NCBI RefSeq assembly: GCF_023983475.1
Contig: NZ_CP092713.1
Coordinates: 186,001-250,000, forward strand
Reading direction: 5' to 3'
Source of the DNA: Aliivibrio fischeri ATCC 7744 = JCM 18803 = DSM 507
GTDB lineage: Bacteria; Pseudomonadota; Gammaproteobacteria; Enterobacterales; Vibrionaceae
Length of the DNA stretch: 64,000 nt
Below, piece after piece: positions 1 to 8,928 of this stretch. The position numbers were made by a program, and so were the translations under genes. Numbering within the stretch: the first letter of the stretch is position 1; the number at the start of each line of letters is the position of its first letter. The notes beneath the pieces are model-generated. The model did not search any database. It was given only the letters and a program-made list of their open reading frames with translations, and was not told the origin of the DNA.

Positions 1-838
1 CATCATAAGTCTCAGCCATGCTCGCAATTTTTTTCATCTCAGTAATGCCACCGCAATGGCATACATCAGGCTGAATAATATCAATACCACCACGTTCAAG
101 AAGTGCTTTAAAATCCCAACGAGAGTGTAAACGTTCACCCGTTGCAATTGGGATTGCTCCATACTGCGCTATTTCATGAATCGCATCTAAATGTTCTGGT
201 AAAACAATCTCTTCCACAAACATTGGGTGCATAGGTTCAAGTTCTCGCATAAGAATTTTTGCCATCGCTTTATGCACTCGACCATGAAAATCAATGCCGA
301 TACCCATATCAGATCCAACCGCATCTCGGATGGATTGCACACGAGTTAACAGAGCATCTATTTTACTGTAATCATCAATATAATTAAGCTCTTCTGTGGC
401 ATTCATTTTTATCGCAGTAAATCCCTCATCTTGCTTTTCTTTAGCCATTCGAACCACATCGTCTGGGCGATCTCCCCCTATCCATGAGTAAGTACGAATT
501 TTATCTCGACACTTTCCACCAAGGAGTTGATAAGCAGGAACACCCAATGCCTTCCCTTTTATGTCCCACAAAGCCTGATCAATACCAGCTAATGCACTCA
601 TGAATACAGGACCACCACGATAAAATGACGAACGGTGAAGATAGTTCCAATGTAATTCAATATCCCTAGGATCTTTCCCTATTAGGTATTCCATCATTTC
701 ATCAACACAAGTATGTACCGTGTGTGTTCGCCCTTCTAAGCTTGGTTCTCCCCACCCGACAATGCCTTCATCAGTGACTATTTTGATAAAGCCCCAACGA
801 GGTGGAACAATGAATGTTTCATAACTTACAATTTTCAT
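1..838 (-). CDS. dgoD: D-galactonate dehydratase, 3' end cut by window
   Basis: Enolase-superfamily (mandelate racemase group) enzyme that dehydrates D-galactonate to 2-keto-3-deoxy-D-galactonate in the cytoplasm. The visible N-terminal 279 residues start at the ATG read from 838. They show the family signatures PPRWGFIKI, GWGEP, FYRGGP, GIDQALWDIKGK, YSWIGGDRP and IDFHGR, with ATGERLHSRWDFK and IQPDVCHCGGITE further on. Asp (DFHG), Glu (FVEE) and Glu (TGER) fit the expected metal ligands. The sequence resembles E. coli DgoD along its visible length. It lies 11 bp after the dctM stop, with GGTGAT as a possible ribosome site, so it is the last visible gene of the dgo operon. The C-terminus, with the catalytic His near the end, lies outside the window. 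Polar effects of the dctM insertion on its expression are possible. Confidence 0.93.
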   Translation of the reverse strand, partial: MKIVSYETFIVPPRWGFIKIVTDEGIVGWGEPSLEGRTHTVHTCVDEMMEYLIGKDPRDIELHWNYLHRSSFYRGGPVFMSALAGIDQALWDIKGKALGVPAYQLLGGKCRDKIRTYSWIGGDRPDDVVRMAKEKQDEGFTAIKMNATEELNYIDDYSKIDALLTRVQSIRDAVGSDMGIGIDFHGRVHKAMAKILMRELEPMHPMFVEEIVLPEHLDAIHEIAQYGAIPIATGERLHSRWDFKALLERGGIDIIQPDVCHCGGITEMKKIASMAETYD

Positions 839-849
839 ATCATCACCAA

Positions 850-1899
850 TTAACCAAACAGATTAGGTAAGAACGTAATAACTTCAGGAAGTAAAACGAG
901 AGAGAATTGAACCAATAACATACTTAATAAGAATGGTACGATTGCTCGACTTAACTGAACCATTGATGATCCTGTTATGCCTTTTGCTACAAAGAGATTA
1001 ACCCCGACAGGCGGAGTAATAAGCCCTAACTCAGTACCAACAATTAAAATGATACCGAAATGATATGGACTCACTCCAAGCTGAACCAAAATAGGTAAAA
1101 ATAGTGGGGTATAAATAAGTATTTGAGCAGCCGTTTCGATAAACAGGCCAGTAAACATAATAAGCACAACAAAAATCATTAAGATAAGTGTCGCGTTATT
1201 AGTGTATGACAGAATAAGTTCGCCTATCATTTGTGGTATTTGACTGATCGTTAAGTAACGAGCAAATGCCGTAGCAAAGCCTAATATAATAATGACACAC
1301 CCCGTCGTCAGTGCGGCTTTAACGATCACTGGGCGTAAATCACTAAACTTCATTTCCTTATGAACGAACAAACTAATAATTAAGGTATAAATTACCGTAA
1401 TACATGCAGCTTCTGTCGCAGTAAAAATACCCGAATAGATACCACCAAGAATAATAATTGGTGTTAGTAGTGCCCATTTTGCTTCTTTTAAGGTGGTCTT
1501 CACTTGCTGTAGGCTAAAGTCTTCATCTTGGCCTTTATACCCACGACGTTTAGAGATCCAGTACACGACTAAGATAAGTCCAGTACCGATCATCGCACCA
1601 GGAATAAACCCTGCTAAAAACATATCACCAATGGATATTTCAGCCGTAACCGCATAAATAATCATTGGAATTGAAGGTGGGATAAGAATACCAAGTGAGC
1701 CTGCGGATGCAGTTAATGCACCTGCAAAATGACGGTTGTAACCTTTTTCTATCATCGATGGAACCATCATTGAACCAATGGCAGCAACCGTTGCAGGAGA
1801 TGAACCAGAAATAGCGGCAAAAAACATACACGCCACGACCGTAACAATACCTAAGCCGCCAGCAGTACGCCCAACAAGACTTGAAGCAAAGTTTACTAT
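850..1899 (-). pseudogene. dctM: TRAP transporter large permease DctM, C-terminal fragment
   Basis: This encodes the C-terminal four fifths of a DctM-type large membrane subunit of a tripartite (TRAP) transporter, with many hydrophobic helices and the family motif FFAAISGSSPATVAAIG. Upstream of the GTG at 1836 the frame stays open (VNFASSLVGRTAGGLGIVTV) to the junction at 1895-1899, where homology stops abruptly. The missing N-terminus lies 15.4 kb away at 17,318-17,553. Without its first helices the fragment cannot form a normal permease. The GTG at 1836 could allow expression of a truncated product, but I treat the gene as broken. In the intact state it would import D-galactonate or a related sugar acid with DctP and DctQ (inferred from the operon). 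Confidence 0.9.
1895..1899 (+). repeat. Left junction of the element (ACTAT)
   Basis: The dctM sequence ends here and element sequence begins. The same 5 bp occur at the right junction. Just inside, the outward-reading end is TTAACGTGTCA. The right end reads GTAATTTGTAA outward, so the ends share only a loose inverted pattern (TAA, then TGT, then A). Confidence 0.75.
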
Positions 1900-1956
1900 G
1901 ACACGTTAATGTAGAAATACATAAAATACACGTTTGTAAATCTGGAAAATAAAAAT

Positions 1957-1987
1957 TCACTGACTATGCTGTATGTATCGTCAGTGA
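1957..1987 (+). promoter_or_regulatory. Inverted repeat just upstream of intA
   Basis: TCACTGAC (1957-1964) and GTCAGTGA (1980-1987) form perfect 8-bp arms around a 15-bp loop that itself contains ACTAT. The right arm ends 8 bp before the AGGTGAG ribosome site of the first recombinase. It could be an autoregulatory operator, a translation-control hairpin, or a structured single-strand recombination feature. The sequence alone does not decide. Confidence 0.5.
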
Positions 1988-2004
1988 TATTTTCTAGGTG
2001 AGCA

Positions 2005-3330
2005 ATGACTTTATTAATCCAATCCAGTGATGTTTTTAAGAAAACAGAACTACACATCAAAAATGATGGTTCTTACCATTGCACTCCATTCAAAGGGAAT
2101 ATTGGTTCTCTTCCGACTCTATTTAATCAAGATGGAGAATTTCTTCACGAGCCAAATAGCTACCTCTTTTATCTTAAAGCCATTAAAGGCGCTAAAGACC
2201 TAAATCCATGCTCTCAGGCTTTACTAAAATACTATCAATTTCTAGAAGTCGAACAATTAAAGTGGGATCACTTTCCCCCAATCAAAAGACTAAAGCCTAC
2301 TTATCAATTTCGTTCATACTTACTCAAGTCGATTAAATCTAGAGAATTAGCACATAGCACTGCTAATCACTATATGAATCACATCAAGAATTATTATCTA
2401 TGGGCTATGAGCGAAGGATATCTAAAAATTAAAAGGGAACAAGAAGCTCCATTTAAAATAGAATTAATTAACGTTAATAACCTAGGAATGTTGGCACATA
2501 TCAAACCAGTGTTTACAGTCGAAAGTAGTGATCTTCGAATCAAAGTACCTAGAGATAGCACCTCAAAAAATATTCGCCCTCTCTCTCCTTTAACTCAAAA
2601 TTCACTTGATTTATTAATATACTCTCTACCCTATGCTTCAGAAGAATTGAGACTACAAGTACTACTTTCTATAGACACAGGAATGCGAGTTGAAGAAGTT
2701 AGTACATTCACCCTAGATGCATTACACACCGCAACTCCCATAGCTGAGAGTCAGCACCGTTATGAAATAACCTTGTGCCCTCAAGCCACTGGAGTTCAAA
2801 CTAAATTCGATAAACAAAGACGTATTGAAATCTCTGTCGATTTACTTCAAGCCTTGCGTAAATACCAAGCGTCTGAGCGCAGGTTAATTAGAGCCAATAA
2901 ATTATATACAAAAATAAAGCAACTTAGCGTCAATGAAGTATTACTAAATAATAAAACTATAGCAATTCTAGAACAATGTAGACGCCACGAACCTTTATTT
3001 ATCAGCCAACAAGGTAACCCTGTTACAAGTGAGACAGTAAAAGCCAGATGGTCTGAATTAAGAATTCATATTCAACAAATAAATGAAACATTCAAATACC
3101 GATTTCACGATCTTAGAGCGACTTACGGAACATATCGACTAAATGATTTATTAGAGGCTAACTTAGGAACGATAGAGTCCTTAGAGCTTCTTATGGGATG
3201 GATGGGACATAAAAACGAAAGCACCACTTGGAAGTATCTGCGTTTCCTCAAGCGAAAAGAAATATTCAAGGTAAAATTTGGTATTTTAGATTCTATCATG
3301 CACGAAGCTATAGGTGATGAATATGAATAA
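2005..3330 (+). CDS. intA: Tyrosine recombinase, first of trio (IntA-like)
   Basis: A 441-residue integrase of the phage-integrase/tyrosine recombinase superfamily, with the whole catalytic set visible: Arg228 in TGMRVEE, His368 and Arg371 in FHDLRATYGT, His402 in GWMGHKNEST and the likely nucleophile Tyr411 in WKYLRF. An N-terminal SAM-like (core-binding) region of about 150 residues precedes it. The start ATG has AGGTGAG 4-5 bp upstream. The gene overlaps the next one by 17 bp, so the module is translationally coupled. It is the outermost gene at the left end of the element and points inward. By its position in the four-gene module it corresponds to IntA of SE elements. The likely role is strand cleavage and exchange at one element end together with IntB. 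Confidence 0.9.
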   Translation: MTLLIQSSDVFKKTELHIKNDGSYHCTPFKGNIGSLPTLFNQDGEFLHEPNSYLFYLKAIKGAKDLNPCSQALLKYYQFLEVEQLKWDHFPPIKRLKPTYQFRSYLLKSIKSRELAHSTANHYMNHIKNYYLWAMSEGYLKIKREQEAPFKIELINVNNLGMLAHIKPVFTVESSDLRIKVPRDSTSKNIRPLSPLTQNSLDLLIYSLPYASEELRLQVLLSIDTGMRVEEVSTFTLDALHTATPIAESQHRYEITLCPQATGVQTKFDKQRRIEISVDLLQALRKYQASERRLIRANKLYTKIKQLSVNEVLLNNKTIAILEQCRRHEPLFISQQGNPVTSETVKARWSELRIHIQQINETFKYRFHDLRATYGTYRLNDLLEANLGTIESLELLMGWMGHKNESTTWKYLRFLKRKEIFKVKFGILDSIMHEAIGDEYE

Positions 3331-5083
3331 AGTGACTTACCTAAGTGGATGGGATAAGGACTTATATTTTTTAATGGATGTTAGTAACAATCGGTATTGT
3401 GATTTCAATCGATTATTCTATAAAGGAGTCCCTACCACCAAAAGTTTACACAAAAAAAATACCTTCAAGCCAGCGAATCGAGACAACTTTATTTTTCAAC
3501 TCATAGAAGAGTATGAACAAAAAAAAGAAGAAGGAGTTTCAGATAGTACACTTTATCACTTGTTTTATAGCATAACTAATTACATAAAATGGTGTGATAG
3601 CGAATGCATCAATCCATTCAATAAAAATTCTATAGAAAGCCATTTTCAGTATCTTTTCGAGCAAGTGAGGCTTGGTGACCTAAAAAATACAAGCTACAAC
3701 CGAAAAAGGTCTAATCTGTTAGTTATTTTTCGCGATTACCTCGACCTACCTGCCAACTGGTTTCGAGATATACCATCAGTTGGTCGAGATCAACTGGAAC
3801 CGTTCGAAGCATATACGAGAAGTGATTTAAATCAACTTCTTCCATTTTTAAGGCAACTTTTTAATCAGACCTCTAAACAATTCCTTAAAAACCCCAAGAA
3901 GCACATAGAAGCACATAACAATGTAAAAACCATGATTTTTCATTGGAAAGAAAAAGACTACAATCTTTGTGGTGCTGTTTCAAAGATGATGTGCGCTGCC
4001 ACATTTTTAATGAGCTATTACACCTACTTAAACACGGGTACTTTACTTAAGTTAAAGCGTCCAAATAATGCCTCAATATCAATTGGGGAACTTTGGTATA
4101 CCATGCCTGCGTTTAAACGTAGAAGTTTCAAGACGATTACTATTGAAATGGGTGAGCACGGCTTCTTAGACATACCCAAATACTGCATTACCTTTTTTGA
4201 TACCTTACTTAAGGTATCAAAAGCCTTAGATAATTCTAATAATGCCCTATTACTCCAGACTATTGCGTATAAAAATATACATCCCCTTACGGGAACAACC
4301 CTTGAGGACTTTAACAGGCGCTGGTTACAAGTTCACTTTCCTTTTATCGATCAACAAGGTCGTAGACTTAGACCTACAATCAGCCGTTTTCGAGAAACTG
4401 GGTCACAGATCACAACAGCCTATCAAGGAGAATTAGCCAATAACATAACACTAGACAACACTCCACATATTCGAAAAAGACATTACTCTACAGGTAACAA
4501 ACATACCAACAATGCCATAATGCAAGATGTTGCATCTATCCGCCAAGAACAGGCAATAACTAAACTCAGTGCTAAAGAAGCTCAAATATCTCTTGGTATT
4601 GAAGTACTTACCATTGAAGAAGAAAACAGAACGAATTTCCCTCAATTATCTCGCACTCCAAACGGAGGCAGTTGTGCTAACCCTTTTGGGGAGAAATCTG
4701 AGGCATACAATAGAAAAGCTAAACAAAGAAATTTGCTGAAAGATGGTGAAAAACTGGCATGTGCTGATTTACTAAAATGCTTTGGGTGCCCAGAACAGGT
4801 CATAGTTCAATCGGTAAGCGATATTTGGTGCCTCCTATCATTTAAAGAGTGTATTAAAGAGTCACTGTACCTACATTTAAATACGCATCATTATCGCCAA
4901 AACTTTGAAAGAACAATCATTTTCATTACAGAAAATATCATACCAAAACTGAAAAAAAACATTCTAAAACAAGCCAAAGTCATGTTAAACGATAAAGGCT
5001 TACATCCCCATTGGGATGATGCTGAATCCATCATTGCTATGATACCTAAAACACATTCAAAGATGCCTAAGGAATTGAACTGA
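3314..5083 (+). CDS. tfp: Degenerate tyrosine-recombinase-fold protein (Tfp-like)
   Basis: A 589-residue protein between two intact recombinases. The region equivalent to the Arg box reads LNTGTLLKLK, with Leu where the first catalytic Arg should be. No clear H-x-x-R box or nucleophile Tyr can be recognised, although HIRKRHYSTGN (about residues 390-400) may be a relic. A Cys cluster, CADLLKCFGCPEQ, lies near residue 480 and could bind zinc. The start could be GTG 3314, ATG 3317 or ATG 3323; all overlap intA. The stop overlaps the intB start (TGATG). By position and degeneracy it matches Tfp of SE elements, thought to be a non-catalytic recombination partner. Its exact function is not known to me. 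Confidence 0.82.
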   Translation: MMNMNKVTYLSGWDKDLYFLMDVSNNRYCDFNRLFYKGVPTTKSLHKKNTFKPANRDNFIFQLIEEYEQKKEEGVSDSTLYHLFYSITNYIKWCDSECINPFNKNSIESHFQYLFEQVRLGDLKNTSYNRKRSNLLVIFRDYLDLPANWFRDIPSVGRDQLEPFEAYTRSDLNQLLPFLRQLFNQTSKQFLKNPKKHIEAHNNVKTMIFHWKEKDYNLCGAVSKMMCAATFLMSYYTYLNTGTLLKLKRPNNASISIGELWYTMPAFKRRSFKTITIEMGEHGFLDIPKYCITFFDTLLKVSKALDNSNNALLLQTIAYKNIHPLTGTTLEDFNRRWLQVHFPFIDQQGRRLRPTISRFRETGSQITTAYQGELANNITLDNTPHIRKRHYSTGNKHTNNAIMQDVASIRQEQAITKLSAKEAQISLGIEVLTIEEENRTNFPQLSRTPNGGSCANPFGEKSEAYNRKAKQRNLLKDGEKLACADLLKCFGCPEQVIVQSVSDIWCLLSFKECIKESLYLHLNTHHYRQNFERTIIFITENIIPKLKKNILKQAKVMLNDKGLHPHWDDAESIIAMIPKTHSKMPKELN

Positions 5084-7131
5084 TGAGTAATCCATATTTA
5101 TATGCTATTGATTTCCCCAAACAATATGAACATAAAGATATTGATATTATTCATTTATTTTATAAAAAAGATTGGAATGCACTTAATAATGTCGTTGTCT
5201 GTCGTGATAAAAATGGAGTGGTAACGGCTCGTTTTGGTGAAAGTAAATGGAATCTTAAGCCTTATGCCAGAAGCAAAAGCCACTATTCATTCATATTTGA
5301 AGATTGGGATGATGCATTTGAGTTACAACTTGAACTCAAATTATTAGCTTATGGTTGGCTTTTTCATAAAAGTAATAACGGGAAAGCCCCTAAATTCACA
5401 ACTATTATTCAGCGGTTATATAAAGTAAATATAGTCTTTCGACATCTTAAACTAATGAATATAAAGTCACTTTCGGCGTTATCAGATTGTAGAACACTTG
5501 AAGATTTCAAAAATGCCCTAATAGAGCAAGATTATAGTCAAAACACTTTAGATAAAGTTTTTGTTTCTATTAATAAGTCTATGGATCTCGAATCTTGGCT
5601 TCAGTTTTCATTTGGCTTCAAAAATAAATTTGAAACAGTAAAACTATCAAGAGAACTAAGTAACAAAAAAGCTCAGCAAACTCTCGTAATCCCAGAACGA
5701 TTAAGTGACTCAATTTATGGGAAAGCTATTGAATTAATCGAAGAAGCCCTACCTTACAAATTATTAATTGCTAACACAGAAGTTAACTTACAAAAAAACT
5801 ACCTAGAAGCTAAACATATACTTGATACCAAGATCCGAAATGGCACTCAATTAACTTGTACCAACAATGCTCGTGAAATTATTAATAATCGTAAATATTT
5901 AACCGCTATTGCGGATTATCTACCTTTAGAGATCAAAACTATTATAGCTCCACTTTCCAATCAAAAAATAGGTAGAAAGATCCATAACGGCAGGGACTTC
6001 CAACAATATTTTGGACAACTAATTACAGCTTGTTATATCGCTTGTGGAGGCTTTTCTGGTATGCGTGACTCTGAGTTAGATAAACTCACACCCAATAGCT
6101 ATTACAAAGATAATTTTAATGACCATGTTTTTCATATGCTCCAATCCAATACATTTAAACTCGGTGAAAAACGAGAAACTTGGGTTGCAGCACCTATTGC
6201 AGAAAAAGCAATTGAATTAGTATCTACATTAACAAAAGCATGGCGAGGCCAAGTCGAATATCCAGATCCTCGTTACACCAATTTACTTTGGTGCAACCAA
6301 ATTTTACGCTCAAGACCTCCCGTATTAATTAGTACTTGGAATGAACGACTACATCGTTTCTGTAAGCAATTCGGTTTTCTTGTTACCAAAGAAGATTATC
6401 AAGAATGTATTGAATCAAATCCTAGCTCAATGAACAAAATTAAAGAGAGTGTTGTAATTGGACAGCCTTGGCCCTTAGCAACTCACCAGTTTCGTCGCTC
6501 ACTAGCTTTTTACACCATCAAACACCGGCTAGGGACCAAAGTTGCTCTAAAGCAACAGTTTAAGCATCTCTACCTTTCAATGACTGAGTGGTACACCAAT
6601 GGAGGGCAATTGGCTAGTATTCGTGAATTAGTTATTGATAAAAACATCCAGCAAACTCTGGATATCATTAACTCAGAAATGACCACGAATAAGATATTCA
6701 AGCAATGGCACACTGACGAATTACTATCAGGCTCATATGGAAAAGCTATTGTAAAAATGAGAGGAGATATCCCTTCTATTTATAGCTCTTGGGAAACAAT
6801 CTATGAAGCAGTTAAAAAAGGCACATTAACTTTACATGGAACAGCACATAGCTACTGCAAAAATGGTTATGATTGCGATATGGATGGTGTTGTTATTCCT
6901 CAGTTTTGTGTAGATTGCAATGGACAAGGAAGCATTATAGACAAAGACCAAGCAAAATGGTGGCAAAACAAACATAACAATTTAGTTCGTTACATGGAAA
7001 TAGGAGAAGATATCTCAGTGACAGATAGAAGTCATTACATCACACAAATACGAGCCGCTGAAAATGTAATGACCGATTTTCATATGAAATTCACACCTTT
7101 TGAAGCTGAACTTAAGGTCACGGAGATATAA
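5083..7131 (+). CDS. intB: Tyrosine recombinase, third of trio (IntB-like)
   Basis: A long (682 aa) tyrosine recombinase with intact catalytic residues: Arg328 in GGFSGMRDSEL, His468 and Arg471 in THQFRRSLAFY, a His in FKHLYLS and the nucleophile Tyr504 in TEWYTNGG. After the catalytic domain comes a Cys-rich stretch around residues 585-615 (YCKNGYDCDMD, then FCVDCNG), a plausible zinc-binding tail. The ATG overlaps the stop of the preceding gene by one base, and AAGGA lies about 10 bp upstream. The protein is much larger than a typical phage integrase (about 350-400 aa), as in other multi-recombinase elements. It would act with IntA and the two accessory proteins on the element ends. Confidence 0.88.
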   Translation: MSNPYLYAIDFPKQYEHKDIDIIHLFYKKDWNALNNVVVCRDKNGVVTARFGESKWNLKPYARSKSHYSFIFEDWDDAFELQLELKLLAYGWLFHKSNNGKAPKFTTIIQRLYKVNIVFRHLKLMNIKSLSALSDCRTLEDFKNALIEQDYSQNTLDKVFVSINKSMDLESWLQFSFGFKNKFETVKLSRELSNKKAQQTLVIPERLSDSIYGKAIELIEEALPYKLLIANTEVNLQKNYLEAKHILDTKIRNGTQLTCTNNAREIINNRKYLTAIADYLPLEIKTIIAPLSNQKIGRKIHNGRDFQQYFGQLITACYIACGGFSGMRDSELDKLTPNSYYKDNFNDHVFHMLQSNTFKLGEKRETWVAAPIAEKAIELVSTLTKAWRGQVEYPDPRYTNLLWCNQILRSRPPVLISTWNERLHRFCKQFGFLVTKEDYQECIESNPSSMNKIKESVVIGQPWPLATHQFRRSLAFYTIKHRLGTKVALKQQFKHLYLSMTEWYTNGGQLASIRELVIDKNIQQTLDIINSEMTTNKIFKQWHTDELLSGSYGKAIVKMRGDIPSIYSSWETIYEAVKKGTLTLHGTAHSYCKNGYDCDMDGVVIPQFCVDCNGQGSIIDKDQAKWWQNKHNNLVRYMEIGEDISVTDRSHYITQIRAAENVMTDFHMKFTPFEAELKVTEI

Positions 7132-7134
7132 ACT

Positions 7135-7593
7135 ATGAGAAAAAGTGAAAACACCTTAATCGCATTAGAAGCAGCATTAGAGCGGATTGCAAAAGGTAAG
7201 CCTAAACATATCCCTACAACAAGAAAACTTAGTGTAAGGGCTGTTGAAGAAGAAGCGAGCCTAGGTAATGGTAGTGGCTACTATTACCCTGAGTTTGTTG
7301 AAAAGGTAAAAAAAACCAAAGCAAATATAGCTACTGATAACGGCATACATGTACAAACAGATATTCAATCAGTGCGATCCAAGCTCAACGAACAAAAACG
7401 TATCAAGCAAAACTATAAAGAAAAATATGAATCAATAAAAGATCAGCTAGCTCTATTTGCAGCAGCACAACATCACCTCAACGATAAATTAGTTCAAGCG
7501 CTAGCTCGGATTGATGATCTTAATTATGAAAATATAGATTTACGTAAGCAGCTTGCTAAAGCGAATAGGAATAACATTACAGCATTAAAGTAA
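7135..7593 (+). CDS. Small coiled-coil recombination accessory protein (Srap-like)
   Basis: A 152-residue, highly charged protein that starts 3 bp after the intB stop. Residues 70-150 show a heptad-rich helical pattern (KLNEQKRIKQNYKEKYESIK, then LNDKLVQALARIDDLNYE), predicting a coiled coil. There is no enzymatic motif. As the fourth gene of the recombinase block it fits the small auxiliary protein of SE elements (Srap) and of other recombinase-trio elements. It probably helps assemble the recombination complex. Assignment rests on position and shape rather than on a recognised domain. Confidence 0.72.
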   Translation: MRKSENTLIALEAALERIAKGKPKHIPTTRKLSVRAVEEEASLGNGSGYYYPEFVEKVKKTKANIATDNGIHVQTDIQSVRSKLNEQKRIKQNYKEKYESIKDQLALFAAAQHHLNDKLVQALARIDDLNYENIDLRKQLAKANRNNITALK

Positions 7594-8055
7594 ATCTTTA
7601 GTTGTAATGCTAAAAACCTAAAAAGTTAACAACAATTATAGATAAAATGGCTGAGGGAGCTTCTTAAACATATCTCAAAAACAAAGTTAGATATAAAAAA
7701 TGATATGGCTAGTTTCTACCTCATGATGCACCTTGCGTAACGCAAGTTGCGTCATAATAATATCCCCCTAGAAAGCGTACTCGATAAAACTTCAATTCCT
7801 TTAACATCATAAGTTAGATTAAGAATTCAAATCATACATCCAGTTATTACGATTCGGAGTGTGGTTGTCTATGAACGTTCGGAAAAATATGGTTGCTTTC
7901 TGTGTTTCTGTAAGCAAGTTTGATTTACTATGTAACTGCTCATACTAATAAATCCACTCACAACAATTGCTTTATATGATCGAGAAATGAGAAGGCTTAA
8001 ACGTAATACCAATACAAGACAGATAACAACTGTTTAGGCACGACTGATAGACATT
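7594..8055. other. Intergenic gap between recombinase module and cargo
   Basis: AT-rich, no convincing ORF. The only clear structure is a perfect palindrome, CTTGCG-TAA-CGCAAG at 7732-7746, followed at once by a partial third copy (TTGCGTC). It marks the convergent meeting point of the inward-facing recombinase genes and the minus-strand cargo operon. It could be a regulator site or a weak terminator without a T-run. Confidence 0.5.
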
Positions 8056-8853
8056 CTAATTAGGTTTAACGTCATATGAGTATAATCGGCTAAGAAATGG
8101 TTGATCTACTACAGATGATATAGCACATTTAGACAAAGTAGCCGTTTGTACTATTGATATAAATTCGTTCAGGGAGTAGCTGTTAGCTAGTGCAATATCT
8201 AACTCAGAACGCGGTATATGATATCCTGTCAATTTATAAACAGCACTCTGGCATGTATCGACAATACACACTTTAGATAACTCTGGAAGAACGATCCTAT
8301 TTAGACCGTTAAATTGGGAAATCCTACATATTTTCTTCGGGAGAAAAAGAATTTTAATACCTGTAGTGCTAATAATATACTCAACCCAAGGCATTAAATA
8401 ATTCGATACAGCGTCACTGACGCGAATACATAACAGTGTATCGCCTTCAAATTTTGATAGCAGATCAACGCAATCATAGATGCCTAAATCTGGCTGTGAG
8501 CCTGAATTAATTTGTTTTTTTAGTTCATCGCTATGATACTTGCCAATCTTGTTAAGAAATGCCTCAACAGCTTTTTCATTAGAGGCAGCATGTCGCCAGA
8601 TCGTATCAATAATCCCGTTGATATGCTCCCCATTAACATTTAAACATACACATGAACGACTACTGTCACTAGATAACCTCCCTTCAAATTCAGAAGAACT
8701 GATACCATTCCAGGGACTAAGTTCACAGCACAGAACTTGCTCAGTTGTTGAGTTGAGCCAATTACAAAAATGACTCGTGATATCAGGTGTCCAAAATAAC
8801 ATTAAGATTCTCGGTAATTGTAATGTTGTTTTACTGAACATAGATTGAGTCAT
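8056..8853 (-). CDS. Unknown 265-aa protein, last gene of helicase operon
   Basis: I do not recognise this protein. It is Cys-rich for its size (about ten Cys). It has alternating hydrophobic strands such as VLCCELSPW, DTLLCIRVSDA and GIKILFLPKK, then a helical C-terminus (RSELDIALANSYSLNEFISI). The strand-helix order looks like a reduced Rossmann or AAA-like fold without a Walker A motif, which is only an impression. It starts 75 bp after the helicase gene on the same strand, so it is probably the third gene of an operon with the winged-helix protein and the helicase. No signal peptide or membrane segment is seen. Confidence 0.65.
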   Translation of the reverse strand: MTQSMFSKTTLQLPRILMLFWTPDITSHFCNWLNSTTEQVLCCELSPWNGISSSEFEGRLSSDSSRSCVCLNVNGEHINGIIDTIWRHAASNEKAVEAFLNKIGKYHSDELKKQINSGSQPDLGIYDCVDLLSKFEGDTLLCIRVSDAVSNYLMPWVEYIISTTGIKILFLPKKICRISQFNGLNRIVLPELSKVCIVDTCQSAVYKLTGYHIPRSELDIALANSYSLNEFISIVQTATLSKCAISSVVDQPFLSRLYSYDVKPN

Positions 8854-8928
8854 TAATTAAACATACTAACTTTTATCTACGACAGTCTCATATTGCACTA
8901 GTTTAGTTACTCCCTCCACCATTTCTAT

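Noticed and set aside
850-1836. The 328-codon DctM frame starting with GTG as an intact independent gene
   Set aside because: Homology continues upstream in frame to the insertion junction, and the missing N-terminus is found at 17,318-17,553.
1640-1960. 106-codon minus-strand frame crossing the left junction
   Set aside because: It is out of frame with dctM, Cys- and Trp-rich without any domain, and is explained as a shadow of dctM codons.
7732-7746. Palindrome CTTGCG-TAA-CGCAAG as a possible integron attC site
   Set aside because: It lacks the paired RYYYAAC/GTTRRRY core sites and a second arm pair, and the neighbouring recombinases are not of the integron IntI type.
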